The notes beneath the pieces were generated by a model, which saw nothing but the letters and a program-made list of their open reading frames with translations, did no database searches and was not told where the DNA came from. Positions 1 through 8,556 of a DNA stretch of 64,000 nt are shown piece by piece. Both the position numbers and the translations under genes were made by a program. The stretch is from Vibrio sonorensis. Its GTDB lineage: Bacteria; Pseudomonadota; Gammaproteobacteria; Enterobacterales; Vibrionaceae. Numbering within the stretch: position 1 is the stretch's first letter; every line of letters starts with the position of its first letter. Location: contig NZ_LJJE01000036.1 of the NCBI RefSeq assembly GCF_001854765.1, forward strand, positions 1 to 64,000. The letters run 5' to 3'.

Positions 1-435
1 AAAGACAGTGTAGAAAAAGTGGATGAAGGTTCGCGTCTGGTCGATGAATCGGGAGAAACCTTAAACGAAATTGTCGATGCCGTGGCCAAAGTATCAGATC
101 TAATCGCACAAATTGCCTCTTCCAGCCAAGAACAATCGACGGGAATTGACGAGATCAATCGCGCAGTTGCTACCATGGATGAAATGACTCAGCAAAACGC
201 TTCTCTGGTAGAAGAAACTTCTGCAGCTAGCCAATCGTTGAAAGACGAAGGTAAAGAGCTGCTCAAGTTAATGAACTTCTTTGTCACTGACGCTAACGTC
301 GCTTCGTTTGAGTCAAACTCAGCCCCAAGAGTAGGCGCGAAGCCAACGAGTAATGTGAGAGATATACGATCAACCAAGGTCGCCAATACCACCTTTAACG
401 CGCGTGAGGATGGAGACGAATGGGAAGAGTTTTAG
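1..435 (+). CDS. Methyl-accepting chemotaxis protein, C-terminal part (5' end outside window)
   Basis: The frame is open from the left edge, so the gene starts upstream. What is visible is the end of an MCP cytoplasmic signalling domain: the second methylation helix with its heptad pattern ([17 protein letters not shown], then [11 protein letters not shown]), a flexible linker of about 60 residues, and the acidic tail DGDEWEEF. A tail of this kind is known in other receptors (NWETF in E. coli Tar, GWEEF in P. aeruginosa Aer2/McpB) as a tether for CheR. The next gene is cheR, so a tethering role is a sound inference. By position it matches the receptor next to cheR in V. cholerae cluster III, which is a PAS/heme receptor, but the sensor part cannot be seen here. 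Confidence 0.9.
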   Translation, partial: KDSVEKVDEGSRLVDESGETLNEIVDAVAKVSDLIAQIASSSQEQSTGIDEINRAVATMDEMTQQNASLVEETSAASQSLKDEGKELLKLMNFFVTDANVASFESNSAPRVGAKPTSNVRDIRSTKVANTTFNAREDGDEWEEF

Positions 436-1271
436 CCCAAACTGAACGTATGAAATCCAACGAGTTTGAGTTTACCGACAAGGACTTTAAGTTTGTGCAG
501 TGGTTTTTGCACAAGAACGTCGGTATTTATCTTTCCGACCGTAAACGCACAATGGTTTACGGCAGAGTAAGCCGCCAAATTCGGCGGCTTGGCTTGCAGC
601 GTTTTGCCGAGTACAGAGAGGTCATCGAAAGGGATGACGAAGAGCGCATTAGCTTTATTAACTGTCTCACTACAAACAAGACCCAGTTCTTTCGGGAATA
701 CCATCACTTCGAATTTATGGAAAAAGTGATGATGAAAGAGTGGAAAAGCCAAGGTTTGAAGTCCTTGCGAATCTGGTCTGCAGGGTGCTCTACCGGAGAA
801 GAACCCTATAGCTTTATCTCCTCTCTTTACCATTGTGGTGCGTTTCAGTGGTTTGATGAAATAGGAATTGTCGCCAGCGATTTAGATACAAATGTGCTCA
901 ATACAGCTAAAGATGGCGTCTATTCAGAAGAGGCATTAGACAGTATTCCCAATGGTTATTTAAAGCCTTGTTTTGTCAAAGGACGCGGGGATAGGCAAGG
1001 GCAGATTAAAGTATCGGGTACCTTGCAAAAGTTTATCGATTTTCGCCAGATCAACTTGCTGGATGAGTGGCCGTTTGAAAACGAGTTCGACATCATTTCT
1101 TGTCGAAACGTAATGATTTATTTCGACAAACAGACGCAAGAGAAGTTGCTAAGCCGTTTTTACCAACAGCTCAAACCCAACGGCATTTTGTTTATTGGCC
1201 ACTCAGAAAGTGTGGGTGCATGTGCGCCCATGTTTCGCCATTTGGGTCATACCATTTATGTGAAGCAGTGA
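420..1271 (+). CDS. cheR: Chemotaxis protein methyltransferase CheR
   Basis: Cytoplasmic SAM-dependent methyltransferase that methylates glutamates of chemoreceptors. About 283 residues, the usual CheR length. The N-terminal all-alpha domain carries the NKTQFFRE segment typical of CheR; the SAM-binding Rossmann domain has the [13 protein letters not shown] motif near residue 120 and the [10 protein letters not shown] segment near residue 228. The start at 420 is chosen because GGAG at 412-415 precedes it; it lies inside the last codons of the receptor gene, so the two genes overlap by 16 bases. ATG 450 is an alternative but has no visible ribosome binding site. It is part of the receptor-cheR-cheD-cheB run and probably acts on the two receptors encoded on either side. 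Confidence 0.95.
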   Translation: MGRVLAQTERMKSNEFEFTDKDFKFVQWFLHKNVGIYLSDRKRTMVYGRVSRQIRRLGLQRFAEYREVIERDDEERISFINCLTTNKTQFFREYHHFEFMEKVMMKEWKSQGLKSLRIWSAGCSTGEEPYSFISSLYHCGAFQWFDEIGIVASDLDTNVLNTAKDGVYSEEALDSIPNGYLKPCFVKGRGDRQGQIKVSGTLQKFIDFRQINLLDEWPFENEFDIISCRNVMIYFDKQTQEKLLSRFYQQLKPNGILFIGHSESVGACAPMFRHLGHTIYVKQ

Positions 1272-1278
1272 GGTGCTT

Positions 1279-1926
1279 ATGTCTTATATGTCAGAACACC
1301 GCCATTCACCTTATGACAACACGCATTTTAGTCGTTTTTTTCATCCGACTAAGGGGCAGCACATGATCAAAGTGATGCCCGGTGGACTTTACTGTACCGA
1401 TGAAGAAGAAATCATCTGTACCGGTTTGGGATCTTGTATTGCCGCATGTATGTGGGACCCATTTGCCAAAGTTGGAGGGATGAACCACTTTTTGTTGCCA
1501 TTTGACAATAGCAATCAGGCGAGACACTGGCATCCAGATGAAATTGTCTCTACCGCGTCGCGCTACGGCAGTCATGCGATGGAGATGCTGATCAACGCTT
1601 TGTTGGCCAAGGGAGCCGTTCGGTCAGGGCTGAAAGTGAAACTGTTTGGTGGAGCGCAGATGTTAGGTCGACACTCGATGATTGGCGCAAAAAACGTCGA
1701 GTTTATTCTTAACTATGTGCAACAAGAAAGGTTAGAGGTAGAGGCCCATGATTTAGGTGGCATCGAACCTCGAAAAATCATGTTTGAACCGACAACCGGT
1801 AAGGCTTGGCTTAAACGCATCGCCTTTAATGAAGTGCACCACTTACAACACGAAGAAGAGAAATATGCCCGTAAGTTGGATGAAGAGAGCCATCGCCCTC
1901 ACGATGATGATGTGGAGTTGTTTTGA
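1279..1926 (+). CDS. cheD: Chemoreceptor glutamine deamidase CheD
   Basis: CheD deamidates specific glutamines of chemoreceptors and can also interact with other array proteins. The conserved core is visible: [13 protein letters not shown] with the catalytic Cys near residue 52, then GGMNHFLLP with the catalytic His, and the [10 protein letters not shown] segment. A GTG at 1273 also lies in frame, but the GAGGTG just before it is better used as the binding site for ATG 1279. The C-terminus is a long charged extension ending DDDVELF, outside the CheD fold; the receptor encoded two genes downstream ends the same way. The stop overlaps the cheB start as TGATG, indicating translational coupling. 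Confidence 0.93.
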   Translation: MSYMSEHRHSPYDNTHFSRFFHPTKGQHMIKVMPGGLYCTDEEEIICTGLGSCIAACMWDPFAKVGGMNHFLLPFDNSNQARHWHPDEIVSTASRYGSHAMEMLINALLAKGAVRSGLKVKLFGGAQMLGRHSMIGAKNVEFILNYVQQERLEVEAHDLGGIEPRKIMFEPTTGKAWLKRIAFNEVHHLQHEEEKYARKLDEESHRPHDDDVELF

Positions 1927-2966
1927 TGAAAAAAGTGAAAGTACTTGTTTGCGATGACTCCCCAGTGTTTCGAGCGCTACTTACCGAGTTGATTAACTCC
2001 GATCCAGACCTTGAGGTGGTGGCCGCGGCTGAAGACCCGTACCAAGCCAGAGAGTTGATTAAAATGCACAATCCAGATGTGCTCACCTTAGATATTGAGA
2101 TGCCAAAGATGAATGGCGTCCAGTTTCTAAAAAACCTAATGAGATTGCGACCAATGCCAGTGGTGATGATATCGACGCTGACTCAGCATGGCGCAGAGCC
2201 AACACTTACCGCATTAGAGCTTGGAGCCGTGGATTACTTTCCAAAACCGTCAGTGGAAAATACCGCAGAAATGGCTAGTTATAAAAACTTAGTAAACGAA
2301 AAAATCAAAGTGGCCGCTGGAGCAAATTTAGATCAGTTATCCCACGCTCCCAGCAAAAGCGATGTTTTAGAAGTGACCTCAAAACACACTCAAGTTGAGG
2401 TGATCGCCATAGGCGCTTCTACCGGAGGGACAGAAGCTGTTAAGCAAGTTCTTTCGGCATTGCCAGCAGGTATTCCTCCAGTGATCATCACGCAGCATAT
2501 CAGTAATAAATTTAGTGGTTCATTTGCGCAGCGTCTCAATGAAAACAGTCGACTGGATGTAAAGGAGCTTACTGCAAATCGCTCTCCATTGGTTAATGGG
2601 TGTGCGTACTTGGCTCCTGGCGATAAACATCTGGTTATCGTTAGGCGTGGTTCGCATTTGTATTGCCAGCTTGATGATAGGCCTCCAGTTAATCGCCATA
2701 AACCCTCGGTGGACGTAATGTTTGATGCGGTTGCAGAGACCGTCGGAGGCAACTCGATTGGCATCATTTTGACTGGTATGGGCCAAGATGGCGCACAAGG
2801 GATGCTGAAAATGAAGCAGAGAGGGGCTTCAACTATAGCGCAAGACGAGCGAACCAGCGTGGTGTGGGGGATGCCAAGGGTTGCGGTTGAAGTCGGTGCA
2901 GCGGACGTGGTCAGTGCACTGGAAAAAATTCCAAAATTGATATTTGAGCGGCTGTATCACAATTGA
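1926..2966 (+). CDS. cheB: Chemotaxis response regulator protein-glutamate methylesterase CheB
   Basis: Two-domain protein of 346 residues. The N-terminal receiver domain has the acidic pocket VCDDSP (residues 8-13), the phospho-acceptor Asp in LTLDIEMP near residue 56 and the FPKPS lysine. The C-terminal methylesterase domain has [11 protein letters not shown] with the nucleophilic Ser, TQHIS with the catalytic His, and [11 protein letters not shown] with the catalytic Asp. It removes methyl groups from receptor glutamates after phosphorylation by CheA. A TTG at 1923 is in frame but ATG 1926 overlaps the cheD stop and is preferred. cheA, cheW and cheY are not in this window and presumably lie upstream. 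Confidence 0.95.
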   Translation: MKKVKVLVCDDSPVFRALLTELINSDPDLEVVAAAEDPYQARELIKMHNPDVLTLDIEMPKMNGVQFLKNLMRLRPMPVVMISTLTQHGAEPTLTALELGAVDYFPKPSVENTAEMASYKNLVNEKIKVAAGANLDQLSHAPSKSDVLEVTSKHTQVEVIAIGASTGGTEAVKQVLSALPAGIPPVIITQHISNKFSGSFAQRLNENSRLDVKELTANRSPLVNGCAYLAPGDKHLVIVRRGSHLYCQLDDRPPVNRHKPSVDVMFDAVAETVGGNSIGIILTGMGQDGAQGMLKMKQRGASTIAQDERTSVVWGMPRVAVEVGAADVVSALEKIPKLIFERLYHN

Positions 2967-2991
2967 GTTAAGTGTGGCTGGGGACAGAAAG

Positions 2992-4152
2992 ATGACAACG
3001 ATAATACCCAAAAGAAACTTTATTCTGGCAATGACACTTCAGGTGATATTGCTAACCGTTAGTGCCTTGTATTTCTCCTCTATGTGGCAGCTTTCCCTTA
3101 CCATAGTGGCTGCCGCCATACCGTGGTTTGTGATTCGTCAGGGGGAGTGTAAATCACATGCCGACACCGAAAGTGAACAACCTAAATCGTCCGAGCACGA
3201 TGTGAGTTGTCTAAACAAAACCGATCCAATATTGCGAACACTTTCGGCCCAACTCAGTGAGCCTCTCAACAAACAGCAGAGCGTCGTCAACGAATCGGTA
3301 GAAACCTTGAACACTAGCTATTTTGAACTTCAAAAGGTCGCCGAAGAGCAAAATTTGATTACCGCAAGGTTGGTAGATCAGTTGGTGGGAGCGGGAAATA
3401 GTGAGTATGACCTCAGCAAAGTCCTACCCAAAACCGAAGCTATAATTACTCAATTTGTCGATACCCTAGTCAACATTTCGGAGAAGAGTATCTCTGCGGT
3501 ACACAGCATTCACGATATGTCAGATAAGCTCGACAAAGTATTTCATCTACTGGAACAAGTTAGAGGGCTATCAGAACAAACGAATCTATTGGCGTTAAAT
3601 GCGGCGATAGAAGCCGCGAGAGCTGGCGAAGCAGGGCGAGGCTTTGCCGTGGTTGCACAAGAAGTCAGAAACCTCTCCGTTAAAGCTGAGGCCCTTAACA
3701 ATGAAATTGGTGATGAGATAAACGTGGCTCAGGAGACGGTTGAAACCGCAAACAAAACCGTCGGTGAAATGGCGTCTATCGATATGACCGAAGCGATAGA
3801 GTCGAAAGAGAAAGTGGATGACATGCTAAGGGGAGTGCATGAAATTAACCGCGAGGTCGAAGCCGAGGTTCATAAGATTAAGTCACTAGGCAGTAATTTA
3901 AATCTCCATGTCGACAATGGGATAAGAGCGCTTCAGTTTGCGGACATTATCATTCAGCAAGGGGATTACGCCAAGTTGTCAGTCACGTTTTTAGATGGGT
4001 TAACCGAAGTACTAAAATCGTATGCTGGCAATCGAATGAGTGATGAAGAGTTAGTGAGTGCATTAGACGAGATACGCTGTCATATCGACAATCGCTCTGC
4101 GCCAGCGGCATCTCAAGCAAGTATTGAAGAAGGTGAAGTCGAGTTATTTTAA
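2992..4152 (+). CDS. Short chemoreceptor with N-terminal membrane hairpin and no periplasmic sensor
   Basis: About 386 residues. Two hydrophobic segments close together (roughly residues 10-30 and 35-50) form a membrane hairpin with no room for a periplasmic domain. The signalling tip is canonical: [33 protein letters not shown], here quoted only in part as [16 protein letters not shown]. The rest is long helical coiled coil. The protein ends EEGEVELF, the same last four residues as CheD two genes upstream. It sits where V. cholerae cluster III has its second receptor. With no sensor domain it may sense inside the cell or in the membrane, or serve as an adaptor in the array. ATG 2992 is preferred over the in-frame TTG at 2944, which lies inside cheB. 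Confidence 0.88.
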   Translation: MTTIIPKRNFILAMTLQVILLTVSALYFSSMWQLSLTIVAAAIPWFVIRQGECKSHADTESEQPKSSEHDVSCLNKTDPILRTLSAQLSEPLNKQQSVVNESVETLNTSYFELQKVAEEQNLITARLVDQLVGAGNSEYDLSKVLPKTEAIITQFVDTLVNISEKSISAVHSIHDMSDKLDKVFHLLEQVRGLSEQTNLLALNAAIEAARAGEAGRGFAVVAQEVRNLSVKAEALNNEIGDEINVAQETVETANKTVGEMASIDMTEAIESKEKVDDMLRGVHEINREVEAEVHKIKSLGSNLNLHVDNGIRALQFADIIIQQGDYAKLSVTFLDGLTEVLKSYAGNRMSDEELVSALDEIRCHIDNRSAPAASQASIEEGEVELF

Positions 4153-4161
4153 GGAGAAAAT

Positions 4162-4461
4162 ATGTCTGTCGAAGCACAAGTAGATTCTGGAAGCAAGCAA
4201 GTGACTATAGCGGTAGAGGGCGCTTTTGGCTTCAACTTAGTACAAGATTTTCGCCGTTGTTATAGCGAAAAAAAGGATTACCGCTTTACGCTCGATATGA
4301 GAAAAGTGGATTACATCGATAGTGCGGGTTTGGGGATGCTGCTTAATATGCACAACTATCTAGAGCAGGATGATGGCATGATCCGCATTACCAATACCAT
4401 GCCACAAGTGAGAAAAATTCTTCTTATTTCCCGGTTCGATAAAAAATTTAGTATCGAATAA
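4162..4461 (+). CDS. STAS-domain anti-sigma factor antagonist
   Basis: A 99-residue single STAS domain. The motif YIDSAGLGML holds the Ser (residue 54) that is phosphorylated in SpoIIAA/RsbV-type proteins. In partner switching the unphosphorylated form binds and inactivates an anti-sigma factor or another target. AGGAG at 4151-4156 precedes the ATG. The next gene encodes a protein with both a PP2C phosphatase and a HATPase kinase-like domain, the enzymes expected to control the phosphorylation of this Ser. It is therefore the output element of a partner-switching module inside the chemosensory operon. The final target is not visible in the window. Confidence 0.9.
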   Translation: MSVEAQVDSGSKQVTIAVEGAFGFNLVQDFRRCYSEKKDYRFTLDMRKVDYIDSAGLGMLLNMHNYLEQDDGMIRITNTMPQVRKILLISRFDKKFSIE

Positions 4462-4475
4462 ATAGGGGGTTGTCC

Positions 4476-6170
4476 ATGCATGTAATGATTATCGATGACC
4501 ATGCAACAAACCGAGAACTCTGCCGGTTTATGCTTGATCATGTCGCGGAAAAAATTGAAACCTTCGAAAATGGTGAAGGTGTTGTAGAAGCGATGCAAAA
4601 CATGGCAACGCTGCCTGACCTCATCTTGTTAGATGTAATGATGCCAATTAAAGACGGCTTTACCACGGCTCACGAAATTCGCCAGGCATTTCCAGACCAG
4701 CATGTACCGATAATTTTTCTTACCGCATTAGATGATCATGACTCTTTTGAACGCTGTTTGACCTTAGGCGACGACTTTATACTCAAGCCCGTAGAACGTA
4801 GCGTCTTGTTAGCGAAAGTACAAGCGCACTTTCGAATCGTTCGCATGCACAACGAGGTGACTGAGCAGCGCGACCAACTCAGAGTGTTTCACGAACAGGT
4901 TAGGTATGACTACGCCATCGCTGAATCCATTTTTTCTAATTTGATGGATGAGATGAGTGCACAGGTTAAGCATATCTATGGCATTAACTATATCTCAACG
5001 CCTTCCACCATCTTTAACGGCGATCTTATCGTCGTTGCCAACCGACCTCACGGTGGCGTTTATGTGATGATAGCGGATGCGACTGGCCATGGTTTGCCTG
5101 CTGCCATTTCAGCTATACCAGCGACGCGAGCCTTTTTCTCAATGGCCGCAAAAGGCTTGTCACTTGGCGAGATAGTGACGGAGATTAACGACTCTCTTAC
5201 TAAATTTTTACCTTTGGGAATGATGTTAGCGGCAAGTGTTTTTGAAATTCGCGCCAATGGATTTGAAGTTTCGTGGTGGGGTGGCGGACTACCTGATACT
5301 TACGTATTAGATCAGGATGGAACGATTTGCAGAAGGCTGGTGTCGACTCATATGCCTTTAGGTGTATTAGAGCGCGACGAATTTGAAACGGATATCGTCA
5401 ATCTTAAGTTAGAGCCTGACCAGAGAATTGTGTGCTACACCGATGGTGTCATAGAAGCGATGAACAAAACAGGAGAGCAGTTTGGCAATCAACGATTAGA
5501 ATCCGTTTTATCAAATAGCAAAAATGTTATCCCCGCGGTGTTTGAAGCAGTAAAATCCTTTGTCGACCGACCGATGGATGACGACCTTTCCATATTGTCC
5601 ATGCAGTTCCCAATTTCTACGGGTACGGCGGATAGCGGCAAGCAAAAAAGTCAGCAGTTATCAGGGCTTTCCATATCCTCGACATTAACTCTGCCGGCGG
5701 ATGTACTTAGAGAAGCGGTCGTGATGAACGAAGTTCGTCATTTTCTCAACGGCGTAGTAAGAGGCGGAGCGGACCTCGATCTATTGTGTTCAGTGCTTTC
5801 AGAACTATTTGCCAACGCCATAGAGCACGGATTACTTGAGTTGGAATCGAGTATTAAAGAAGAGCCGGACGGCTTTTTTAAGTTCTATCAACTCAGAGAA
5901 GAGCGCCTGAAAACCTTGAGAGACGACGCTTGGGTGACACTAAATGTCGATTTTGACCACAAAAATGAACAGATGACATTGGTGATGGAGCACAATGGTG
6001 TTGGGTTCGATTATCAAAAATTAGAACGGGTAGATGGTGATCAAAGTCATGGTCGCGGCATTGTTCTTGCTTCAGAATTATGTGATTCGCTGCGGTATTC
6101 TAAGCAAGGAAAGTGTGTAACAGCCGTTTATAGTTTCGGTGCACCTCACCATTTTCCAAGCTCTGCATAA
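4476..6170 (+). CDS. Response regulator with PP2C (SpoIIE-like) phosphatase and C-terminal HATPase domain
   Basis: About 564 residues in three parts. Residues 1-125: receiver domain with IIDDHATN, the phospho-Asp in LILLDVMMP and the FILKPVE lysine. Residues about 150-370: PP2C/SpoIIE phosphatase with FNGDLIVV, IADATGHGLPAA, CYTDGVIEA and PMDDDLSIL metal-binding Asp residues. Residues about 400-564: GHKL ATPase of the RsbW/SpoIIAB kind with the N-box LSELFANAIEHG and the G-box HGRGIVLA. The same architecture is known in HsbR of Pseudomonas, which switches the phosphorylation of the STAS protein HsbA. It most likely acts on the STAS protein encoded just upstream, controlled by phosphorylation of the receiver by this cluster's CheA. 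AGGGGG at 4464-4469 supports ATG 4476. Confidence 0.92.
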   Translation: MHVMIIDDHATNRELCRFMLDHVAEKIETFENGEGVVEAMQNMATLPDLILLDVMMPIKDGFTTAHEIRQAFPDQHVPIIFLTALDDHDSFERCLTLGDDFILKPVERSVLLAKVQAHFRIVRMHNEVTEQRDQLRVFHEQVRYDYAIAESIFSNLMDEMSAQVKHIYGINYISTPSTIFNGDLIVVANRPHGGVYVMIADATGHGLPAAISAIPATRAFFSMAAKGLSLGEIVTEINDSLTKFLPLGMMLAASVFEIRANGFEVSWWGGGLPDTYVLDQDGTICRRLVSTHMPLGVLERDEFETDIVNLKLEPDQRIVCYTDGVIEAMNKTGEQFGNQRLESVLSNSKNVIPAVFEAVKSFVDRPMDDDLSILSMQFPISTGTADSGKQKSQQLSGLSISSTLTLPADVLREAVVMNEVRHFLNGVVRGGADLDLLCSVLSELFANAIEHGLLELESSIKEEPDGFFKFYQLREERLKTLRDDAWVTLNVDFDHKNEQMTLVMEHNGVGFDYQKLERVDGDQSHGRGIVLASELCDSLRYSKQGKCVTAVYSFGAPHHFPSSA

Positions 6171-6335
6171 TTAGGCAGAATTTACACTGTAAAGCTCGTT
6201 GCAATAGTGACGTATGCCCTAATTTGTCACATATTTAATACTGTAGATGACTCATTTTATATACACTGCGATAAACCTAAGTACTACATGTTGTATGCAT
6301 AGGCGTATCACGAATGGGCAAAGTCAGGTTACACA

Positions 6336-8018
6336 ATGTGGAAGAAAATCGTTAGTTTATCTGAAGACAATCAATCGGTTATCGCTAAACTATCGCCAGA
6401 TTTTAATATTAGTAACAGTTTTGATAGTAAGGGGCTCTCCGAGGTGCTTAAAAGCCTTGGTGCCGAAGACTTCTTTGTGATTGAAGAAGAGGTCTCCCGT
6501 TTTATTAATCTCGCCAAAGAGGAAAAAGGGGAGTCTTATTCAGGTGTGACTGTCGCCGAAGTTCGTGATGCAGAGGTCAAGGTAGAGCTGAGCGAAAACG
6601 ATATGCTCGCCAGCATGATTGTGACCGGAGCATATAAAGGTCAACCTTTAAAAGGGCCACAAATTGTAAAAGCGCTTTCCGATGCTCAGGTGACAAAAGG
6701 GATAAATAAACTGGCGTTGAAAAAGGTGCTGATGATGAGCCACCAACTCAAGCCCGGTGAAACCTTTACTCAGCCCGTCGCGCGCGGCAAAGACCCAGTA
6801 CAGGGCAAAGATTCCAGATTTATCGCTATGGTAGCGGATCCGACAAAGCAGATCCTCGCACCTAAAACGGAAGGCGAAGGTAAAGTGGATATGCTTAACC
6901 TTGGCGAAACCATAACTGTTGCCGAAAACGATGTATTGATGAAACGTGTACCGGCAACAAAAGGGACGGCAGGAATTACCGTACAAGGCAAAGTGATTCC
7001 GCCTAAACCTGGCACTGATACCATTCTCAAACCGGGCAAAGGCTCGGAAATCTCTCCAAGTGATCCCAACCAACTTATCGCTGTTGTTTCTGGCATGCCT
7101 GTTATCAAAGAGAAAACCGTTGATGTAGAAGATGCCTTGTGCCTTCCTGCCATCGGCGTGGCGACAGGACACGTTAAGTTCAAGGGCAATGTCGTGGTGC
7201 TGGGCAATATTGAATCGGACATGATGGTTCGTGTCACAGGTTCGTTGACTGTCGGAGGTTTTATCGAGTCGGCAGATATCCAAGTACAAGGGGATATTGA
7301 AGTTGCCAAAGGCATTATAGGACACACTATGGGCGATGATGGCACTAAATCATGTGTGGTTAAATCCGGTGGCACAATTCGCGCAAACTACGCTCAGTAT
7401 AGTGAACTTCAAGCATCAGAAAATATCGAGCTTGCGGTTCATTGTATGAATAATGAAATTCGGTGTGGCGGAGATCTCGTTGTTTGTGATAGCAATGAGC
7501 GCCAAGGCACCATAGGTGGCGGCAGTGCGAAGGCGGGCGGCAAAGTGACATGTGTGCAGTTGGGAGTGGAAGGCGACACAGCTACGGAAATTCATGCTTT
7601 TGCCCGCTTTGGCAGTATGAAAGAGCGTCAAAGTAAGTTTAAAGAGCACTATAACTTAGCCCAAGAAGCGACCATGGACGTGGTGCGCAAAGAGTTAGAG
7701 TTTAAGAAAAAACCAAAAGCAGAACGCAGTGAAGAAGTCGCGATTAAGATTGAGAAAATGAAAGCCCAATCTAACGAGCGCTTAGAAAAAGCCAAAGCGG
7801 CAAGAGAGCAGTTTGAAGCAGACTTTGAAGCGCTGCTGGAAGAAAACGTAGTGGAAGTGAAGAACAAGGTGTTTTCCCACGTTACCGTGCTCTTTGGGGA
7901 TGAAAAAGTGCGAACTAAACGCTCTCATGGGCCAAGCCGTTTTAGTTTTGACCAGTTTGCTATCAAGTTTTCATCTCTACTTGGAGATGAAGCGTTCGAA
8001 GATGAAAACGATATTTAA
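6336..8018 (+). CDS. DUF342 (FapA-like) domain protein
   Basis: 560 residues with the DUF342/COG1315 fold: an N-terminal domain rich in charged helices, a central beta-solenoid-like region with many Gly and Val (about residues 170-420, for example GNVVVLGNIESDMMVRVTG), and a C-terminal coiled coil (about 430-520) rich in Lys and Glu. In V. vulnificus a DUF342 protein, FapA, affects polar flagellum assembly and binds the PTS protein IIAGlc; whether this paralogue does so is unknown. It follows the phosphatase gene after 165 bases on the same strand, so it may be transcribed on its own. A factor-independent terminator follows at 8066. Confidence 0.85.
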   Translation: MWKKIVSLSEDNQSVIAKLSPDFNISNSFDSKGLSEVLKSLGAEDFFVIEEEVSRFINLAKEEKGESYSGVTVAEVRDAEVKVELSENDMLASMIVTGAYKGQPLKGPQIVKALSDAQVTKGINKLALKKVLMMSHQLKPGETFTQPVARGKDPVQGKDSRFIAMVADPTKQILAPKTEGEGKVDMLNLGETITVAENDVLMKRVPATKGTAGITVQGKVIPPKPGTDTILKPGKGSEISPSDPNQLIAVVSGMPVIKEKTVDVEDALCLPAIGVATGHVKFKGNVVVLGNIESDMMVRVTGSLTVGGFIESADIQVQGDIEVAKGIIGHTMGDDGTKSCVVKSGGTIRANYAQYSELQASENIELAVHCMNNEIRCGGDLVVCDSNERQGTIGGGSAKAGGKVTCVQLGVEGDTATEIHAFARFGSMKERQSKFKEHYNLAQEATMDVVRKELEFKKKPKAERSEEVAIKIEKMKAQSNERLEKAKAAREQFEADFEALLEENVVEVKNKVFSHVTVLFGDEKVRTKRSHGPSRFSFDQFAIKFSSLLGDEAFEDENDI

Positions 8019-8065
8019 CGTCGGCACCTTATATTTGCTTTTTTTCCTATCTCTCAGAAACTAAA

Positions 8066-8086
8066 AAGCTGGCATTAAGCCAGCTT
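8066..8086. terminator. Hairpin terminator between the DUF342 gene and the minus-strand small ORF
   Basis: Perfect 8-base-pair stem (AAGCTGGC / GCCAGCTT) with a 5-base loop. It lies 47 bases after the DUF342 stop, with short A and T runs on either side, and 19 bases after the stop of the small ORF on the other strand, so it may serve both directions. Confidence 0.65.
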
Positions 8087-8104
8087 ATTTATGGTTTGTC
8101 TCAA

Positions 8105-8191
8105 TTAAGACTTTTTATCTGCATCTTTTTGGCAGTCTTTCCAATACTGAATGCGCACGCGATGTAATTGCGCTTTTCTTACTTTTTTCAT
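8105..8191 (-). CDS. Small basic ORF of 28 residues, candidate small protein
   Basis: ATG at 8191-8189 on the minus strand is preceded by GTGAGGGACATA, a good ribosome binding site. The product starts MKKVRKAQLHRVRIQYW, is strongly basic at the N-terminus with one Trp and one Cys, and ends with TAA at 8107-8105; a hairpin terminator follows. I do not recognise a family. The position between a strong binding site and a terminator is the evidence that it is real; chance occurrence of so short a frame is possible. Confidence 0.45.
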   Translation of the reverse strand: MKKVRKAQLHRVRIQYWKDCQKDADKKS

Positions 8192-8556
8192 TATGTCCCT
8201 CACTATAGCGATAGGGGCTCGTTATTGAGCTTTAACTTACTGTTTTATAATATTAATTGCCAACAGACTCTAACCGTGTTTCTACCTTCTCTCTACGATC
8301 CGAGTCACATAATCATTAAAGCACATTTCGCCCTCAATGACCGTGTCTAAATTGATACCAGTAGTGGTTCGTCAATTCAATGGCAACTTATCAATCTTCA
8401 TGCAGATTTCATACCGTTGTTATCGTTCTGCAACGGAAATTTAAAGAATACGTCATCTACTTACTCTAGCCTTTGCTTGTCAGTAAGTGACTAAGAAATC
8501 AGTAACCTAGTCGCTTGCAGCAATAACTACAAACGTCACTTTCAAAGGAGTTGACC
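8192..8556. promoter_or_regulatory. Intergenic region before phoX with a candidate Pho box
   Basis: About 365 bases. At 8396-8413 there are two TTCAT-containing repeats spaced 11 bases apart (CTTCATG, then CAGA, then TTTCATA), the spacing of PhoB-binding Pho boxes (CTGTCAT-like units every 11 bp). The match to the unit consensus is partial. It is about 145 bases upstream of the PhoX start. Otherwise nothing was recognised; a 60-codon frame at 8168-8350 has no binding site. Confidence 0.35.

Noticed and set aside
1900-4152. VELF tails read as beta-clamp binding motifs
   Set aside because: The clamp motif needs a Gln and a QLxLF-like pattern; these tails are acidic with no Gln, and the proteins have no role at the replication clamp.
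6648-7375. Two long minus-strand frames (225 and 201 codons) opposite the DUF342 gene
   Set aside because: Both are shadows of a well-supported plus-strand gene; no binding sites, and their compositions (odd His/Phe/Asn or Ser/Thr/Pro richness) are typical of antisense reading.
8168-8350. 60-codon plus-strand frame upstream of phoX
   Set aside because: No ribosome binding site, phenylalanine- and serine-rich sequence typical of non-coding AT-rich DNA, and it overlaps a better-supported minus-strand small ORF.
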